A stretch of 13,035 bases of DNA from Anaerolineales bacterium UBA2029 (GCA_002332795.1 DDBP01000275.1:1533-14567); one strand, 5' to 3'; numbered from the stretch's first letter, positions 1-6,543 are shown. Program-made: numbers and translations. Notes: generated by a model not told the origin, from the letters alone.

Positions 1-23
1 CTCTAGCCCTGTCCGCCCTTGAA

Positions 24-48
24 CCCCTCGCTGAGAGAGGTCGAGGGG
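24..48 (-). terminator. Possible weak terminator hairpin downstream of the R3H gene
   Basis: A 7-bp perfect inverted repeat, CCCCTCG at 24-30 and CGAGGGG at 42-48, encloses an 11-nt loop. It lies about 40 nt past the stop codon of the minus-strand R3H gene, where a transcript end would be expected. Read on the minus strand, the bases after the stem (TTCAAGGGCGG) are not a real U-tract, so an efficient intrinsic terminator is doubtful. The stem core resembles hairpin sequences in the 3120-3445 spacer, so it may instead be a dispersed intergenic repeat. The rest of 1-88 shows nothing else I can identify. Confidence 0.3.
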
Positions 49-88
49 GCAGTCGCGCCGCGGGTTGCTGACAGGCTATCGCGCCGGG

Positions 89-1726
89 TTACGGGCGGGC
101 TGCCTCGTCGCGGAAGATACGCACGCGGCGATTCGGCTCGGTGCCGTAGCTATGCGACACCAGGTGCGCCGCGCGGGCCATGTCGTGTTGCTTGCGCCGG
201 ATGTAGGCGTCCTGCGGCGACAGGTCTACCGAACGCTCCCCGCTGCGCACCCGGCGAATGGCCTCTTCCGTCTCGCGGATGGCTGCCGTCAGGGGATCGT
301 CGTCCTGCGGCGAGTCGTGATACAGGTCGAAGATGTCCACCAGGAAGTCCTCGACCTGCGTGGCCGTGTTGGCGCGCAGCACGTAGATCGAAACGCCCAT
401 CCGCTCAGCGTCCACGATCAGGCGCGGGCGACGGCGGTAGTAGGTCTTCAGCGTGACCAGAGCCTGCGCCGACTCCAGATCGTCCACGATTTCTATCGGG
501 ACGTGCAGTTGCCGCGCCACGTCCAGCAGGCGGTTGCGCGCCAGCCCATAGGGGAAGACGTGCAGCGTGGGCAGACCACGCCCTTCCCTGCGGGCCGGCT
601 CGAACGGCTCCGCGCGGCTGTAGCCATAGTCCGGTTCGGACGTGCGCGCAGGAGCCATCTCGCGCCGCCCGGCCTGACGCCGCCCGCCGTTGCGACCCCC
701 GTTGCGCTCGCCGAAGGCCAGTTCTGGGCGGGCGGTCTCGATGGTGATCGTGCCGTCGGGGTTGCGCTGCCGGATTTCGACTGGCAACGGACGCCCGCGC
801 AACTTGGCATCTACGGCTGCGGCCACGTCATCCAGCACCACCAACCGGTTGCGCGTTTGAATCTCCACCAGCACGTTGAAGGTAGGCGGCGCGCGACGTT
901 CCAGCACGGTCTTCTGCGTACCACGTCGCCGCGCTTCCTCGTCGGAAAGCGTGACCGACTCGATCCCGCCGACCAGATCGGAGAGGGTAGGGTTGAGCAG
1001 CAGGTTATCGAGCGTGTTACCGTGCGCCGTGCCGATCAGTTGTACGCCGCGCTCGGCGATGGTGCGGGCCGCCGCTGCTTCCAGTTCGCGCCCGATCTCG
1101 TCAATGACGATCGTCTCCGGGTTGTGATTCTCGACCGCCTCGATCATCACTTCGTGCTGCAACACCGGCGTCGGCACCTGCATCCGGCGCGCGCGCCCGA
1201 CTGCCGGGTGTGGCACATCGCCGTCACCGCCGATCTCGTTCGACGTGTCTACGATCACCACGCGGCGCGTTTCGGCCAGCACGCGGGCAGCTTCGCGCAG
1301 CAGAGTGGTCTTGCCCACGCCGGGCGGCCCCAGCAACAGCACATTGTTGCCAGACTCGATGATGTCGGCCAGGATGTCAATGGTGCCGTAGACGGCGCGC
1401 CCCACACGACAGGTGAGACCGACGATATGCCCACGCCGGTTGCGAATGGCGCTGATGCGGTGCAGGGTGCGCTCGATCCCCGCGCGGTTGTCCTCGTCGA
1501 ATTCGCCCACTCGCTCGGTGACGTAGGCGATCATCTCGGCGGTGACCTCGCGCGAGTCCAGCACCACTTCTCCGTCGGTGAAGCGGGCGGTGGGCACGCG
1601 CCCCAGGTCGAGGATCACTTCCAGCAGTTCGTCCTCGTCGCGCCCCAGGGCGTTCAGCTTTTCCACCAGGTGCGGCGGCAAGACCGCTTTCAGTTTGTCC
1701 AGATCATCGGTGATTCGACGTTCCAT
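89..1726 (-). CDS. R3H domain-containing AAA ATPase (SpoIIIAA/Ycf45-like), single-stranded nucleic acid binding
   Basis: A 545-residue cytoplasmic protein with an ATPase core and a C-terminal R3H nucleic-acid-binding domain. Visible are a Walker A motif GPPGVGKT at residues 133-140, a Walker B-like TIVIDEIGRE at 205-214 and a following GTAHGNT segment (232-238), as in the SpoIIIAA/Ycf45 ATPase family. A Gly/Arg-rich linker lies at about 338-356. Residues 385-465 form a second conserved-looking globular block. The R3H motif is near the end, with R511, H514 and SHSYGTEPNRRVRIF at 524-538. The ATG start follows CAGGGAT, a close and mediocre ribosome-binding site. The stop is TAA at 89-91. It lies 10 nt behind the GNAT-like gene and is surely co-transcribed with it. 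The family is widespread in cyanobacteria, plastids and Chloroflexota, but its cellular role is poorly defined; ATP-dependent action on single-stranded RNA or DNA is inferred. Confidence 0.9.
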   Translation of the reverse strand: MERRITDDLDKLKAVLPPHLVEKLNALGRDEDELLEVILDLGRVPTARFTDGEVVLDSREVTAEMIAYVTERVGEFDEDNRAGIERTLHRISAIRNRRGHIVGLTCRVGRAVYGTIDILADIIESGNNVLLLGPPGVGKTTLLREAARVLAETRRVVIVDTSNEIGGDGDVPHPAVGRARRMQVPTPVLQHEVMIEAVENHNPETIVIDEIGRELEAAAARTIAERGVQLIGTAHGNTLDNLLLNPTLSDLVGGIESVTLSDEEARRRGTQKTVLERRAPPTFNVLVEIQTRNRLVVLDDVAAAVDAKLRGRPLPVEIRQRNPDGTITIETARPELAFGERNGGRNGGRRQAGRREMAPARTSEPDYGYSRAEPFEPARREGRGLPTLHVFPYGLARNRLLDVARQLHVPIEIVDDLESAQALVTLKTYYRRRPRLIVDAERMGVSIYVLRANTATQVEDFLVDIFDLYHDSPQDDDPLTAAIRETEEAIRRVRSGERSVDLSPQDAYIRRKQHDMARAAHLVSHSYGTEPNRRVRIFRDEAARP

Positions 1727-1736
1727 ATCCCTGTTT

Positions 1737-2750
1737 CTACTGATGATGACCGTTGAGCCACCAGGAGGCCCACCGGTTCAGACGATGCTTGGGCCAGCGC
1801 GCGAGTTTGCGCACAGTGATCGGCCCATCGGTGACGGGTGGCCGCAGCCGCCCCGGTTCCAGGCCGGGCACAGGGGCCAGTTCCATGCGCTCCAGGCGAG
1901 GCGCAGTGTGCTTGACCATCAGCGCGTGCTCAGCACACGCCACAAATCCGACTCGTTCCAGCACCCCGCGCAACCAATCCTGATAGGCTCGCGCGTACAG
2001 ATAGACCGGCACTTCGGCAGTCCGCGGCAGGTGCGTCAGCGCGGCCAGGATCACTTCGGCGGCCTGATCGTAGACTTCCGGGTGGAAGTAGGGCTTGATC
2101 ACCACGCCGTTCTTGCCTTCGACGACTTCCAGATACCCCGCGATCTGCCCGTCGCGCTCGTAGATCAGGCCACTCTGTTCGGCTTCTGGCCACGGCTCGG
2201 CCTGCTGCAACAGGCGCGGGACAGTGTTGGCATAGAGCAGGCTGACGGCTGCCGCGTCGCGTTCGGTCTCGGCGCGCACCAGCGACGGATCGGCATCCGC
2301 GCGACCCGGATCGCGGCGCAGAATGGCCTGCCGCGAGTAGACAGCGAAACCCGTCTGCCGGAAGGCGACAAAGGCAGCGTGTCCCTCCGGCACTTCCGCG
2401 CTGACCACCAGCGCTCCGCGCCTGCCCGCTTCGGCGACCAGCGTATCAATGATCGCCAGCCAGTAGGGCAGATGAACGGGTTGCGGTTCCGGAGCCAGGA
2501 AAGTGAGCTGTGCGACGGCGCGCCCGGCCCGCTGACGGAACTGCCCCACAAAGCCGCCCTCGCCGTTGCGGATGACGACTGTCGGCGCGCCCAGGTCGGC
2601 CAGGGGCAGGGCGGAGAGCAACGCTCCCTCCATCCCCGGCAGGCCACGGGCCAGGGTTTGCGTCATATCGAGCGGCAGGCGCTGCGCGATGAGTCGCCGT
2701 ACCAGCGCCAGGTCGAGCGGCGTAATGGGCCGCGCCTCACAGTCGGGCAT
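1737..2750 (-). CDS. GNAT-like acetyltransferase family protein with two GNAT-type folds
   Basis: A 337-residue protein that reads as two tandem GNAT-like halves. The first (about 8-145) ends in a typical GNAT C-terminal pattern, RGALVVSAEV, then AAFVAFRQTGFAVYSRQAIL. The second (about 157-280) has DGQIAGYLEVVEG (200-212), then an Asp/Pro-rich helix region and WLRGVLERVGFVACAEHALM (259-278). I do not see a clean acetyl-CoA pyrophosphate loop (Q/RxxGxG/A) in either half, so catalysis is uncertain and one or both halves may be degenerate. A Pro/Arg-rich tail follows from about 283. The ATG start is preceded by AAGAGG eight bases upstream. It is the first gene of an operon with the R3H ATPase (10-nt gap). 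The substrate is unknown. The GNAT assignment rests on residue patterns, not on a database match. Confidence 0.75.
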   Translation of the reverse strand: MPDCEARPITPLDLALVRRLIAQRLPLDMTQTLARGLPGMEGALLSALPLADLGAPTVVIRNGEGGFVGQFRQRAGRAVAQLTFLAPEPQPVHLPYWLAIIDTLVAEAGRRGALVVSAEVPEGHAAFVAFRQTGFAVYSRQAILRRDPGRADADPSLVRAETERDAAAVSLLYANTVPRLLQQAEPWPEAEQSGLIYERDGQIAGYLEVVEGKNGVVIKPYFHPEVYDQAAEVILAALTHLPRTAEVPVYLYARAYQDWLRGVLERVGFVACAEHALMVKHTAPRLERMELAPVPGLEPGRLRPPVTDGPITVRKLARWPKHRLNRWASWWLNGHHQ

Positions 2751-2898
2751 CCGTCGGCCTCTTCATGCGTGCCAAACCACGCGCGTGAGCCATCCCGCGC
2801 ATGACTTTCTGGGCGACCGGTTGCCAGGATACCGTGCCGGAAAGAATCGCAAGAGCCGCAGGGAGGACAATGCCGAAGCGTGGTTTCATCCTATGTAC

Positions 2899-2927
2899 AT
2901 TTTAGTTCAGGTTGCCTCGCCTGACAA
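2899..2927 (-). promoter_or_regulatory. Sigma-70-type promoter for the GNAT-R3H operon
   Basis: On the minus strand, TTGTCA (plus positions 2922-2927) and TAAAAT (2899-2904) are separated by exactly 17 nt. Each hexamer matches the housekeeping consensus at five of six positions. The site lies in one of the few AT-richer pockets of the window. Transcription would start near 2891, leaving a 5' leader of about 140 nt before the ATG at 2750. This is a sequence match only; there is no transcript evidence. Confidence 0.55.
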
Positions 2928-3005
2928 TAGCAGGCGCTTTAAAGGCATGTTACAGGAGAGTAAAGAAAGTGGAGATGGGCGGACAACAAGGCAGCTTTCT
3001 CGGAT

Positions 3006-3027
3006 AACCCTCTTTGAACCCCAGCCG
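3006..3027 (+). repeat. Short direct repeat, copy 1 (AACCCTCT-TGA-CCCCAGCCG type)
   Basis: A 22-nt unit that recurs at 3423-3442 with only two single-base length differences. Looser relatives appear at about 3278-3295 (CCCTTCACCCCCGCCG) and near 17-30 (CCTTGAACCCCTCG). It looks like part of a small dispersed intergenic repeat family. The function is unknown. Confidence 0.45.
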
Positions 3028-3122
3028 AAGCGTTGGCTCCATCCCGACCAGCTCTACTTCATTGAGAACTTCCAGTTAGTGACTTCGCACAAATGCCTGC
3101 GTCTCCCTGTTTCCAGCAGATC

Positions 3123-3145
3123 GGGCGCGTGCAAAGGTTGTCAGC
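3123..3145 (-). repeat. TTTGCACGCRCCC intergenic repeat, copy 1 (inverted)
   Basis: Read on the minus strand, this is GCTGACA, then two to three variable bases, then TTTGCACGCGCCC. It matches the two plus-strand copies at 3230-3254 and 3387-3412. The inverted orientation relative to the other two makes the group a candidate palindromic or mobile small repeat. Confidence 0.5.
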
Positions 3146-3169
3146 GACCGGCTTGACACCGGAGCGTTC

Positions 3170-3209
3170 ACCTCACCCCCAGCCTCGCTGCGCCAAGCGG
3201 GGGTGAGGT
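3170..3209. repeat. Perfect 11-bp inverted repeat (hairpin)
   Basis: ACCTCACCCCC at 3170-3180 is exactly complementary to GGGGGTGAGGT at 3199-3209 around an 18-nt loop. No T-tract follows on either strand, so it does not look like an intrinsic terminator. It sits between two copies of the TTTGCACGC repeat and is best viewed as part of a structured intergenic repeat element. Confidence 0.6.
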
Positions 3210-3229
3210 AAACTGGAGCGCGGCTAACT

Positions 3230-3254
3230 GCCTGACACTTTTTGCACGCACCCC
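3230..3254 (+). repeat. TTTGCACGCRCCC intergenic repeat, copy 2
   Basis: GCCTGACAC, then TTTTTGCACGCACCCC. It is directly followed by a small inverted repeat (CCCCGC at 3251-3256 and GCGGGG at 3268-3273), so the repeat and hairpin may form one unit. Confidence 0.5.
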
Positions 3255-3321
3255 GCTGAACCCCCTCGCGGGGCGAGACTCCCTTCACCCCCGCCGAATT
3301 TGAGGCGGCCTGCCTATCCGC

Positions 3322-3345
3322 GCCGGATTCCCTCTTAGATCCGGC
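3322..3345. repeat. 7-bp inverted repeat GCCGGAT / ATCCGGC
   Basis: GCCGGAT at 3322-3328 and ATCCGGC at 3339-3345 flank a 10-nt loop. The spacing and symmetry could suit a hairpin or a dimeric repressor site upstream of the ABC operon. Nothing in the sequence decides between these. Confidence 0.4.
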
Positions 3346-3386
3346 TTGAATCTGTCCAAGATTCCGATCACACTACAGAGGGGACT

Positions 3387-3412
3387 GCCTGGACACCCCT
3401 TTGCACGCACCC
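3387..3412 (+). repeat. TTTGCACGCRCCC intergenic repeat, copy 3
   Basis: GCCTGGACACCCC, then TTTGCACGCACCC. It is the third copy of the unit also present at 3230-3254 and inverted at 3123-3145. It lies about 100 nt upstream of the first ABC transporter gene. Confidence 0.5.
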
Positions 3413-3422
3413 GGCGGGCGAA

Positions 3423-3442
3423 AACCCTCTTGACCCCAGCCG
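3423..3442 (+). repeat. Short direct repeat, copy 2
   Basis: AACCCTCTTGACCCCAGCCG, the near-identical partner of the unit at 3006-3027. It contains the TTGACC hexamer of the candidate ABC-operon promoter, so repeat and promoter overlap. Confidence 0.45.
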
Positions 3443-3458
3443 TGATTGTGGATACCCT
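3430..3458 (+). promoter_or_regulatory. Candidate promoter of the ABC transporter operon
   Basis: TTGACC at 3430-3435 (five of six consensus bases) and TACCCT at 3453-3458 (three of six) are spaced by 17 nt. Transcription would begin near 3465, about 47 nt before the ATG at 3512. The -10 element is weak, so this is only the best candidate I can find upstream of the operon. Confidence 0.3.
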
Positions 3459-3511
3459 CTACCAAATCTCTGTGGCAGGCCGGTTTCCGCATTCTGTGCA
3501 CGAGGCGACCT

Positions 3512-4585
3512 ATGGCAGGATACCTGTTGCGACGCCTGACCCTGGCCATCCCTGTGCTGTTGGGCATTCTGTTTGTCACCTTCTCGCTGGCGCGTCTGCT
3601 GCCCGGCGACCCCTGCCATTCGGCGTTGGGCGAAAAGGCAACGCCGGAGATTTGCGCGGCCTTCAACGAGCGCTACGGCCTCAACGAGCCGATTCCGGAG
3701 CAGTTTCGCATCTACCTGCGCGACGTGCTGCACGGCGACCTGGGCAACTCGATCAAGTTCGGTCGCCCGGTCACCGAGTTGATGGTCGAGCGCCTGCCGG
3801 TGACGCTCGAACTGAGCTTCTTCGCCATGACCTTCGCCGTGCTGATCGGCATCCCGCTGGGCATTGTCTCGGCCTACTATCACAACTCCGCCATAGATGT
3901 AGGGACGATGATCTGGGCCAACATCGGCGTTTCGATGCCGGTGTTCTGGCTGGGCCTGATGCTGTCGTATCTGTTTGGCGTGGCGCTCAAAGACACCCCC
4001 TTCTGGTTGCCGCCTACTGGTCGGCTGACGGCGGGGCGCATCATCGAGCCGTTCTACCAGGCCTGGGGATTGGACGTAGACGGCAGCGCCCTGACTCTGC
4101 CCGGTTTCATCGCCAACATCAACACGCTCAACGCGCTGCTGGTGCGCGACTGGGCCGGCTTCTGGGACGCGCTCAAGCACATGATCCTGCCGGCGATGGC
4201 CCTGGGCACTATTCCGCTCTCGATCATCGCCCGCATGACACGCTCCAGCCTGCTGGAGGTGCTGGGCCTCAACTATGTGCGCACGGCGCGGGCCAAGGGG
4301 GTGCACGAACTCAGCGTGGTGGTGCGGCATGGCCTGCGCAACGCGCTGTTGCCAGTGGTGACGATCATCGGGCTGTCGCTGGGGTCGTTGATGAGCGGAG
4401 CCGTGCTCACCGAGACGGTCTTTGGCCTTTCGGGGGTGGGACGCATTCTCTACGACTCGATCACGGGCCGCGATTACACGGTGGTGCAGGGCTTCACCCT
4501 GGTGATCGCGGTGATGTTCGTCTTCATCAACCTGATCGTGGACACGCTCTACGCCTATCTGGATCCGCGTATCCGCCTTGAGTAG
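3512..4585 (+). CDS. ABC transporter permease, DppB/OppB family (peptide/nickel type)
   Basis: A 357-residue inner-membrane permease, one of two membrane subunits of an ABC importer. It begins with the family signature MAGYLLRRLTLAIPVLLGIL and a first membrane helix at about 9-29, followed by LARLLPGDP. Further hydrophobic segments lie near 100-122, 133-157, 225-242, 281-301 and 326-347. The cytoplasmic coupling (EAA) motif YVRTARAKGVHE is at 255-266. The loop 158-222, containing PPTGR and the segment after it, is on the long side, as in many family members. I chose the ATG at 3512 because GAGG sits six bases upstream and the protein then starts exactly at the conserved N-terminus. The same frame is open from 3446, but that extension does not look like protein. 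The next permease begins 5 nt after the stop. The substrate cannot be read from the sequence. Confidence 0.93.
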   Translation: MAGYLLRRLTLAIPVLLGILFVTFSLARLLPGDPCHSALGEKATPEICAAFNERYGLNEPIPEQFRIYLRDVLHGDLGNSIKFGRPVTELMVERLPVTLELSFFAMTFAVLIGIPLGIVSAYYHNSAIDVGTMIWANIGVSMPVFWLGLMLSYLFGVALKDTPFWLPPTGRLTAGRIIEPFYQAWGLDVDGSALTLPGFIANINTLNALLVRDWAGFWDALKHMILPAMALGTIPLSIIARMTRSSLLEVLGLNYVRTARAKGVHELSVVVRHGLRNALLPVVTIIGLSLGSLMSGAVLTETVFGLSGVGRILYDSITGRDYTVVQGFTLVIAVMFVFINLIVDTLYAYLDPRIRLE

Positions 4586-4590
4586 AGACC

Positions 4591-6522
4591 ATGCACAGCA
4601 CAGAACCTGCCTCATCTGATCTTGATCTCAGAGCAGCCGACGTCGTTGCCATCACCAGGCCGCCCAAAAGCCTGTGGCGCGAGACTATCGAGCGCCTGCT
4701 GCGCAAGCCATCGGCGCTGGTGGGGCTGACCATCCTGGGCATTCTGGTGGTTGTCGCCATCTTCGCCCCCCTCATCGCCACGCACGATCCGCTGGCCGTC
4801 TTGCTCGATGTGCCGGAGGAAGGCGTCGCCAAGCGCGATGCGCCGTGCATTCACCTGTTCGGCTGCCCCGGCGCAGGCGACGTGCTGGTGAAGGCCGCCC
4901 CCGCCGAACCGATTGCCGCCGCCTCGCTTAGCTCCACCAACTCCCTGATGGCAGCGGCGCACGGCAAGACGATCAGCATCTGGAACGCCAGCAATGGCAA
5001 GCTCATGATGACTCTGGAGCACGACGGGCCGGTGACCGCCCTGGACTGGAGTCCCAACGACCAGAAAATCCTGGCGGCGAGCAGCGAAGAACTCTACGTC
5101 TGGGATGTCAACCGGCGCGCGCTGAGCCGCACCCTGGAACACGAGGGCGGGGCGACCCTGGTGCGCTGGAATGCTGACGGCACGCGCTTCCTCAGCGCGG
5201 ACACGCACACAGTGCGCCTGTGGGATACGCTGTCGTGGACGCTGGTGGCCGCCATCGAGTCGCCGGAGCCGCTGCTGACTGTGCAGTGGAATTCCAACGG
5301 CACGCTGGTGCTGACCGCCAGCGGCAACGAGGCCAAATTGTGGAACGCTTTCGTCGGCACGGAAGTTGCCACGCTGGCACACGACGTGCCCCTGACCAGC
5401 GCCAGTTTCAACAAGGCCACCAACCGCATCCTGACCACCAGCGGCGACAAGCTCTATATCTGGAACGCTTCTACCTTCCAGCGCGAGCTGACCATTGATC
5501 ATGTGGGCGCGCTGAGCAATGGCACCTGGAGCGAGGCTATCTCGCGCGGCATTCAGAACGTCATGGCCAGCGACGGCGACACCGCCTACGTGTGGCGCGT
5601 GGCCACTGGCGAGCAGGTACTGGCATTGGAGCACGGCGAGCCGATCCTGCAGATGGGCGGTAGCCCCCTGGCGACGCGCATCTTCACGCGGGGCGAGCAC
5701 ACGATCAAAGTGTGGGATGCCAGGAGCGGCGACCGCGTGCTGACCATCGAGCGCGACGCGCCCATCCTGCAGGTCGCCTGGCAGAACAGCGGCGGCGGTG
5801 TGCTGGTCGCCACCACCGACGAGATCAGCGTGGTCAAGACCTCCGACTATCAATACCTGATGGGCATAGATGGCAACCTGCGCGATCAGTTCAGCCGCGT
5901 GATCTATGGGACGCGGCTGTCGCTCATCGTGGGCCTGACCACAGTGACGCTGGCGGTGATCATCGGCACCATCAGCGGGGCAGTGGCCGGTTACGTCGGG
6001 GGTTGGGTGGACAACGTGATCATGCGCATCATGGACGTGTTGCTGGCCTTCCCGCCGCTCATCCTGGCCATCGCCGTGGTGACCGTGCTGGGGCCGGGGC
6101 TGATCAACGCCCTGCTGGCCATCTCTGTAGTGTTCATTCCGGCCTATGCGCGCGTGGCGCGGTCGGGGGTGCTGGCGGTCAAGGAAGAGGACTTCGTCAC
6201 CGCCGACCGGGTACTGGGCGTCAGCCATGCACGCATCCTGTTCCGGCGCATCATGCCCAACGCGCTGGCTCCGTTGATCGTGCAGGCGACGCTGGGCATC
6301 GGCACGGCCATCCTGGATGCGGCGGCGCTGTCGTTCCTGGGGTTGGGGGCGCAACCGCCCACGCCCGAATGGGGAGCCATGCTCGGCGCGGAGCGCAACC
6401 AGGTTTTCACCGCGCCGCATCTGGTGTTCTACCCTGGTATTGCCATCATGATCACGGTGCTGGCGTTCAATCTGCTCGGCGACGGGTTACGCGATGCGCT
6501 CGACCCGCGCCTGGATCGTTGA
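4591..6522 (+). CDS. ABC transporter permease, DppC/OppC family, with WD40-like propeller inserted between TM1 and TM2
   Basis: A 643-residue second permease; typical DppC/OppC proteins are about 280-350 residues. TM1 is at about 41-62 (LVGLTILGILVVVAIFAPLIA). The usual DppC core resumes at MGIDGNLRDQFSRVIYGTRLSL (424-445), with membrane segments near 443-468, 483-503, 505-521, 563-586 and 612-629. The coupling motif FVTADRVLGVSHARILFRRIMPN is at 535-557, and the protein ends in the usual LLGDGLRDALDPRL. Between these lies an extra region of about 320 residues carrying eight WD40-like repeats. The reading frame is intact across both junctions, and codon and base composition look like the neighbours, so this is a real fusion and not an assembly error visible here. 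With the N-terminus inside, the inserted loop faces the extracytoplasmic side. The ATG start lies 5 nt after the first permease stop; the ATPase gene follows after 21 nt. Confidence 0.93.
   Translation: MHSTEPASSDLDLRAADVVAITRPPKSLWRETIERLLRKPSALVGLTILGILVVVAIFAPLIATHDPLAVLLDVPEEGVAKRDAPCIHLFGCPGAGDVLVKAAPAEPIAAASLSSTNSLMAAAHGKTISIWNASNGKLMMTLEHDGPVTALDWSPNDQKILAASSEELYVWDVNRRALSRTLEHEGGATLVRWNADGTRFLSADTHTVRLWDTLSWTLVAAIESPEPLLTVQWNSNGTLVLTASGNEAKLWNAFVGTEVATLAHDVPLTSASFNKATNRILTTSGDKLYIWNASTFQRELTIDHVGALSNGTWSEAISRGIQNVMASDGDTAYVWRVATGEQVLALEHGEPILQMGGSPLATRIFTRGEHTIKVWDARSGDRVLTIERDAPILQVAWQNSGGGVLVATTDEISVVKTSDYQYLMGIDGNLRDQFSRVIYGTRLSLIVGLTTVTLAVIIGTISGAVAGYVGGWVDNVIMRIMDVLLAFPPLILAIAVVTVLGPGLINALLAISVVFIPAYARVARSGVLAVKEEDFVTADRVLGVSHARILFRRIMPNALAPLIVQATLGIGTAILDAAALSFLGLGAQPPTPEWGAMLGAERNQVFTAPHLVFYPGIAIMITVLAFNLLGDGLRDALDPRLDR
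4903..5844 (+). other. Eight-repeat WD40-like beta-propeller domain within the DppC-like permease
   Basis: Residues 105-418 of the permease. The repeat marker, a hydrophobic strand ending in W followed by N, D or R, falls at residues 131, 171, 211, 251, 291, 335 and 375, with a degenerate eighth (ISVV) at 415. The spacing is 40 residues, with one interval of 44. Each unit has the order expected of a WD repeat: a W/F-containing strand (for example ALDWSPNDQKILAAS), then (L/V)Y(V/I)WD/N, then a strand ending in LEH or similar (TLEHDG, TLEHEG, ALEHGE). The canonical GH dipeptide is replaced by EH, AH or DH. Eight units suggest an eight-bladed propeller, or seven blades plus a cap. WD40 propellers are generally protein- or peptide-binding platforms; what this one binds is unknown. 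Confidence 0.88.
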
Positions 6523-6543
6523 CAGGGAGGGACTGCGCTGGCC

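Larger units (their letters stand above)
2751..3511. other. Divergent intergenic spacer with repeats and hairpins, no convincing gene
   Basis: This 760-bp gap separates the minus-strand GNAT operon from the plus-strand ABC operon. Its left part (about 2880-3120) is AT-richer than the surrounding genes and carries the GNAT operon promoter. A possible short frame at 2893-3156 does not look like a protein. The right part (3120-3445) is packed with short repeated units and small inverted repeats: 3251-3256 with 3268-3273, 3291-3295 with 3304-3308, and 3322-3328 with 3339-3345. A candidate promoter for the ABC operon lies just before its first gene. I see no tRNA, riboswitch or transposase remnant. 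Confidence 0.6.

Noticed and set aside
65..1756. Long plus-strand open frame antisense to the R3H ATPase gene
   Set aside because: The translation lacks family motifs and is rich in His, Arg and Gln, as expected from the reverse of a high-GC gene; the minus strand carries clear Walker and R3H motifs.
2893..3156. Possible 87-residue gene in the divergent spacer
   Set aside because: There is no recognisable domain, no clear ribosome-binding site, and its last residues are encoded by an intergenic repeat copy.
3170..3209. Intrinsic terminator at the 11-bp hairpin
   Set aside because: There is no T-tract on either strand and no gene ends nearby.
3123..3445. CRISPR array or IS remnant
   Set aside because: The repeats are irregular in spacing and orientation, without uniform spacers; no transposase frame or target-site duplications are visible.
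3446..3511. N-terminal extension of the first permease to an upstream ATG
   Set aside because: The extra 22 residues are not like the family N-terminus and overlap the candidate promoter; the ATG at 3512 has its own ribosome-binding site.
4612..6420. Minus-strand open frame of about 600 codons opposite the WD40 permease
   Set aside because: It is low-complexity, His/Gln/Arg-rich and has no recognisable domain; the plus strand encodes a clear permease and repeats.
6538..6540. CTG as the start of the DppD-like gene, better spaced from AGGGAGGG
   Set aside because: CTG starts are rare and the ATG six bases later is adequate; the two-residue difference does not affect annotation.
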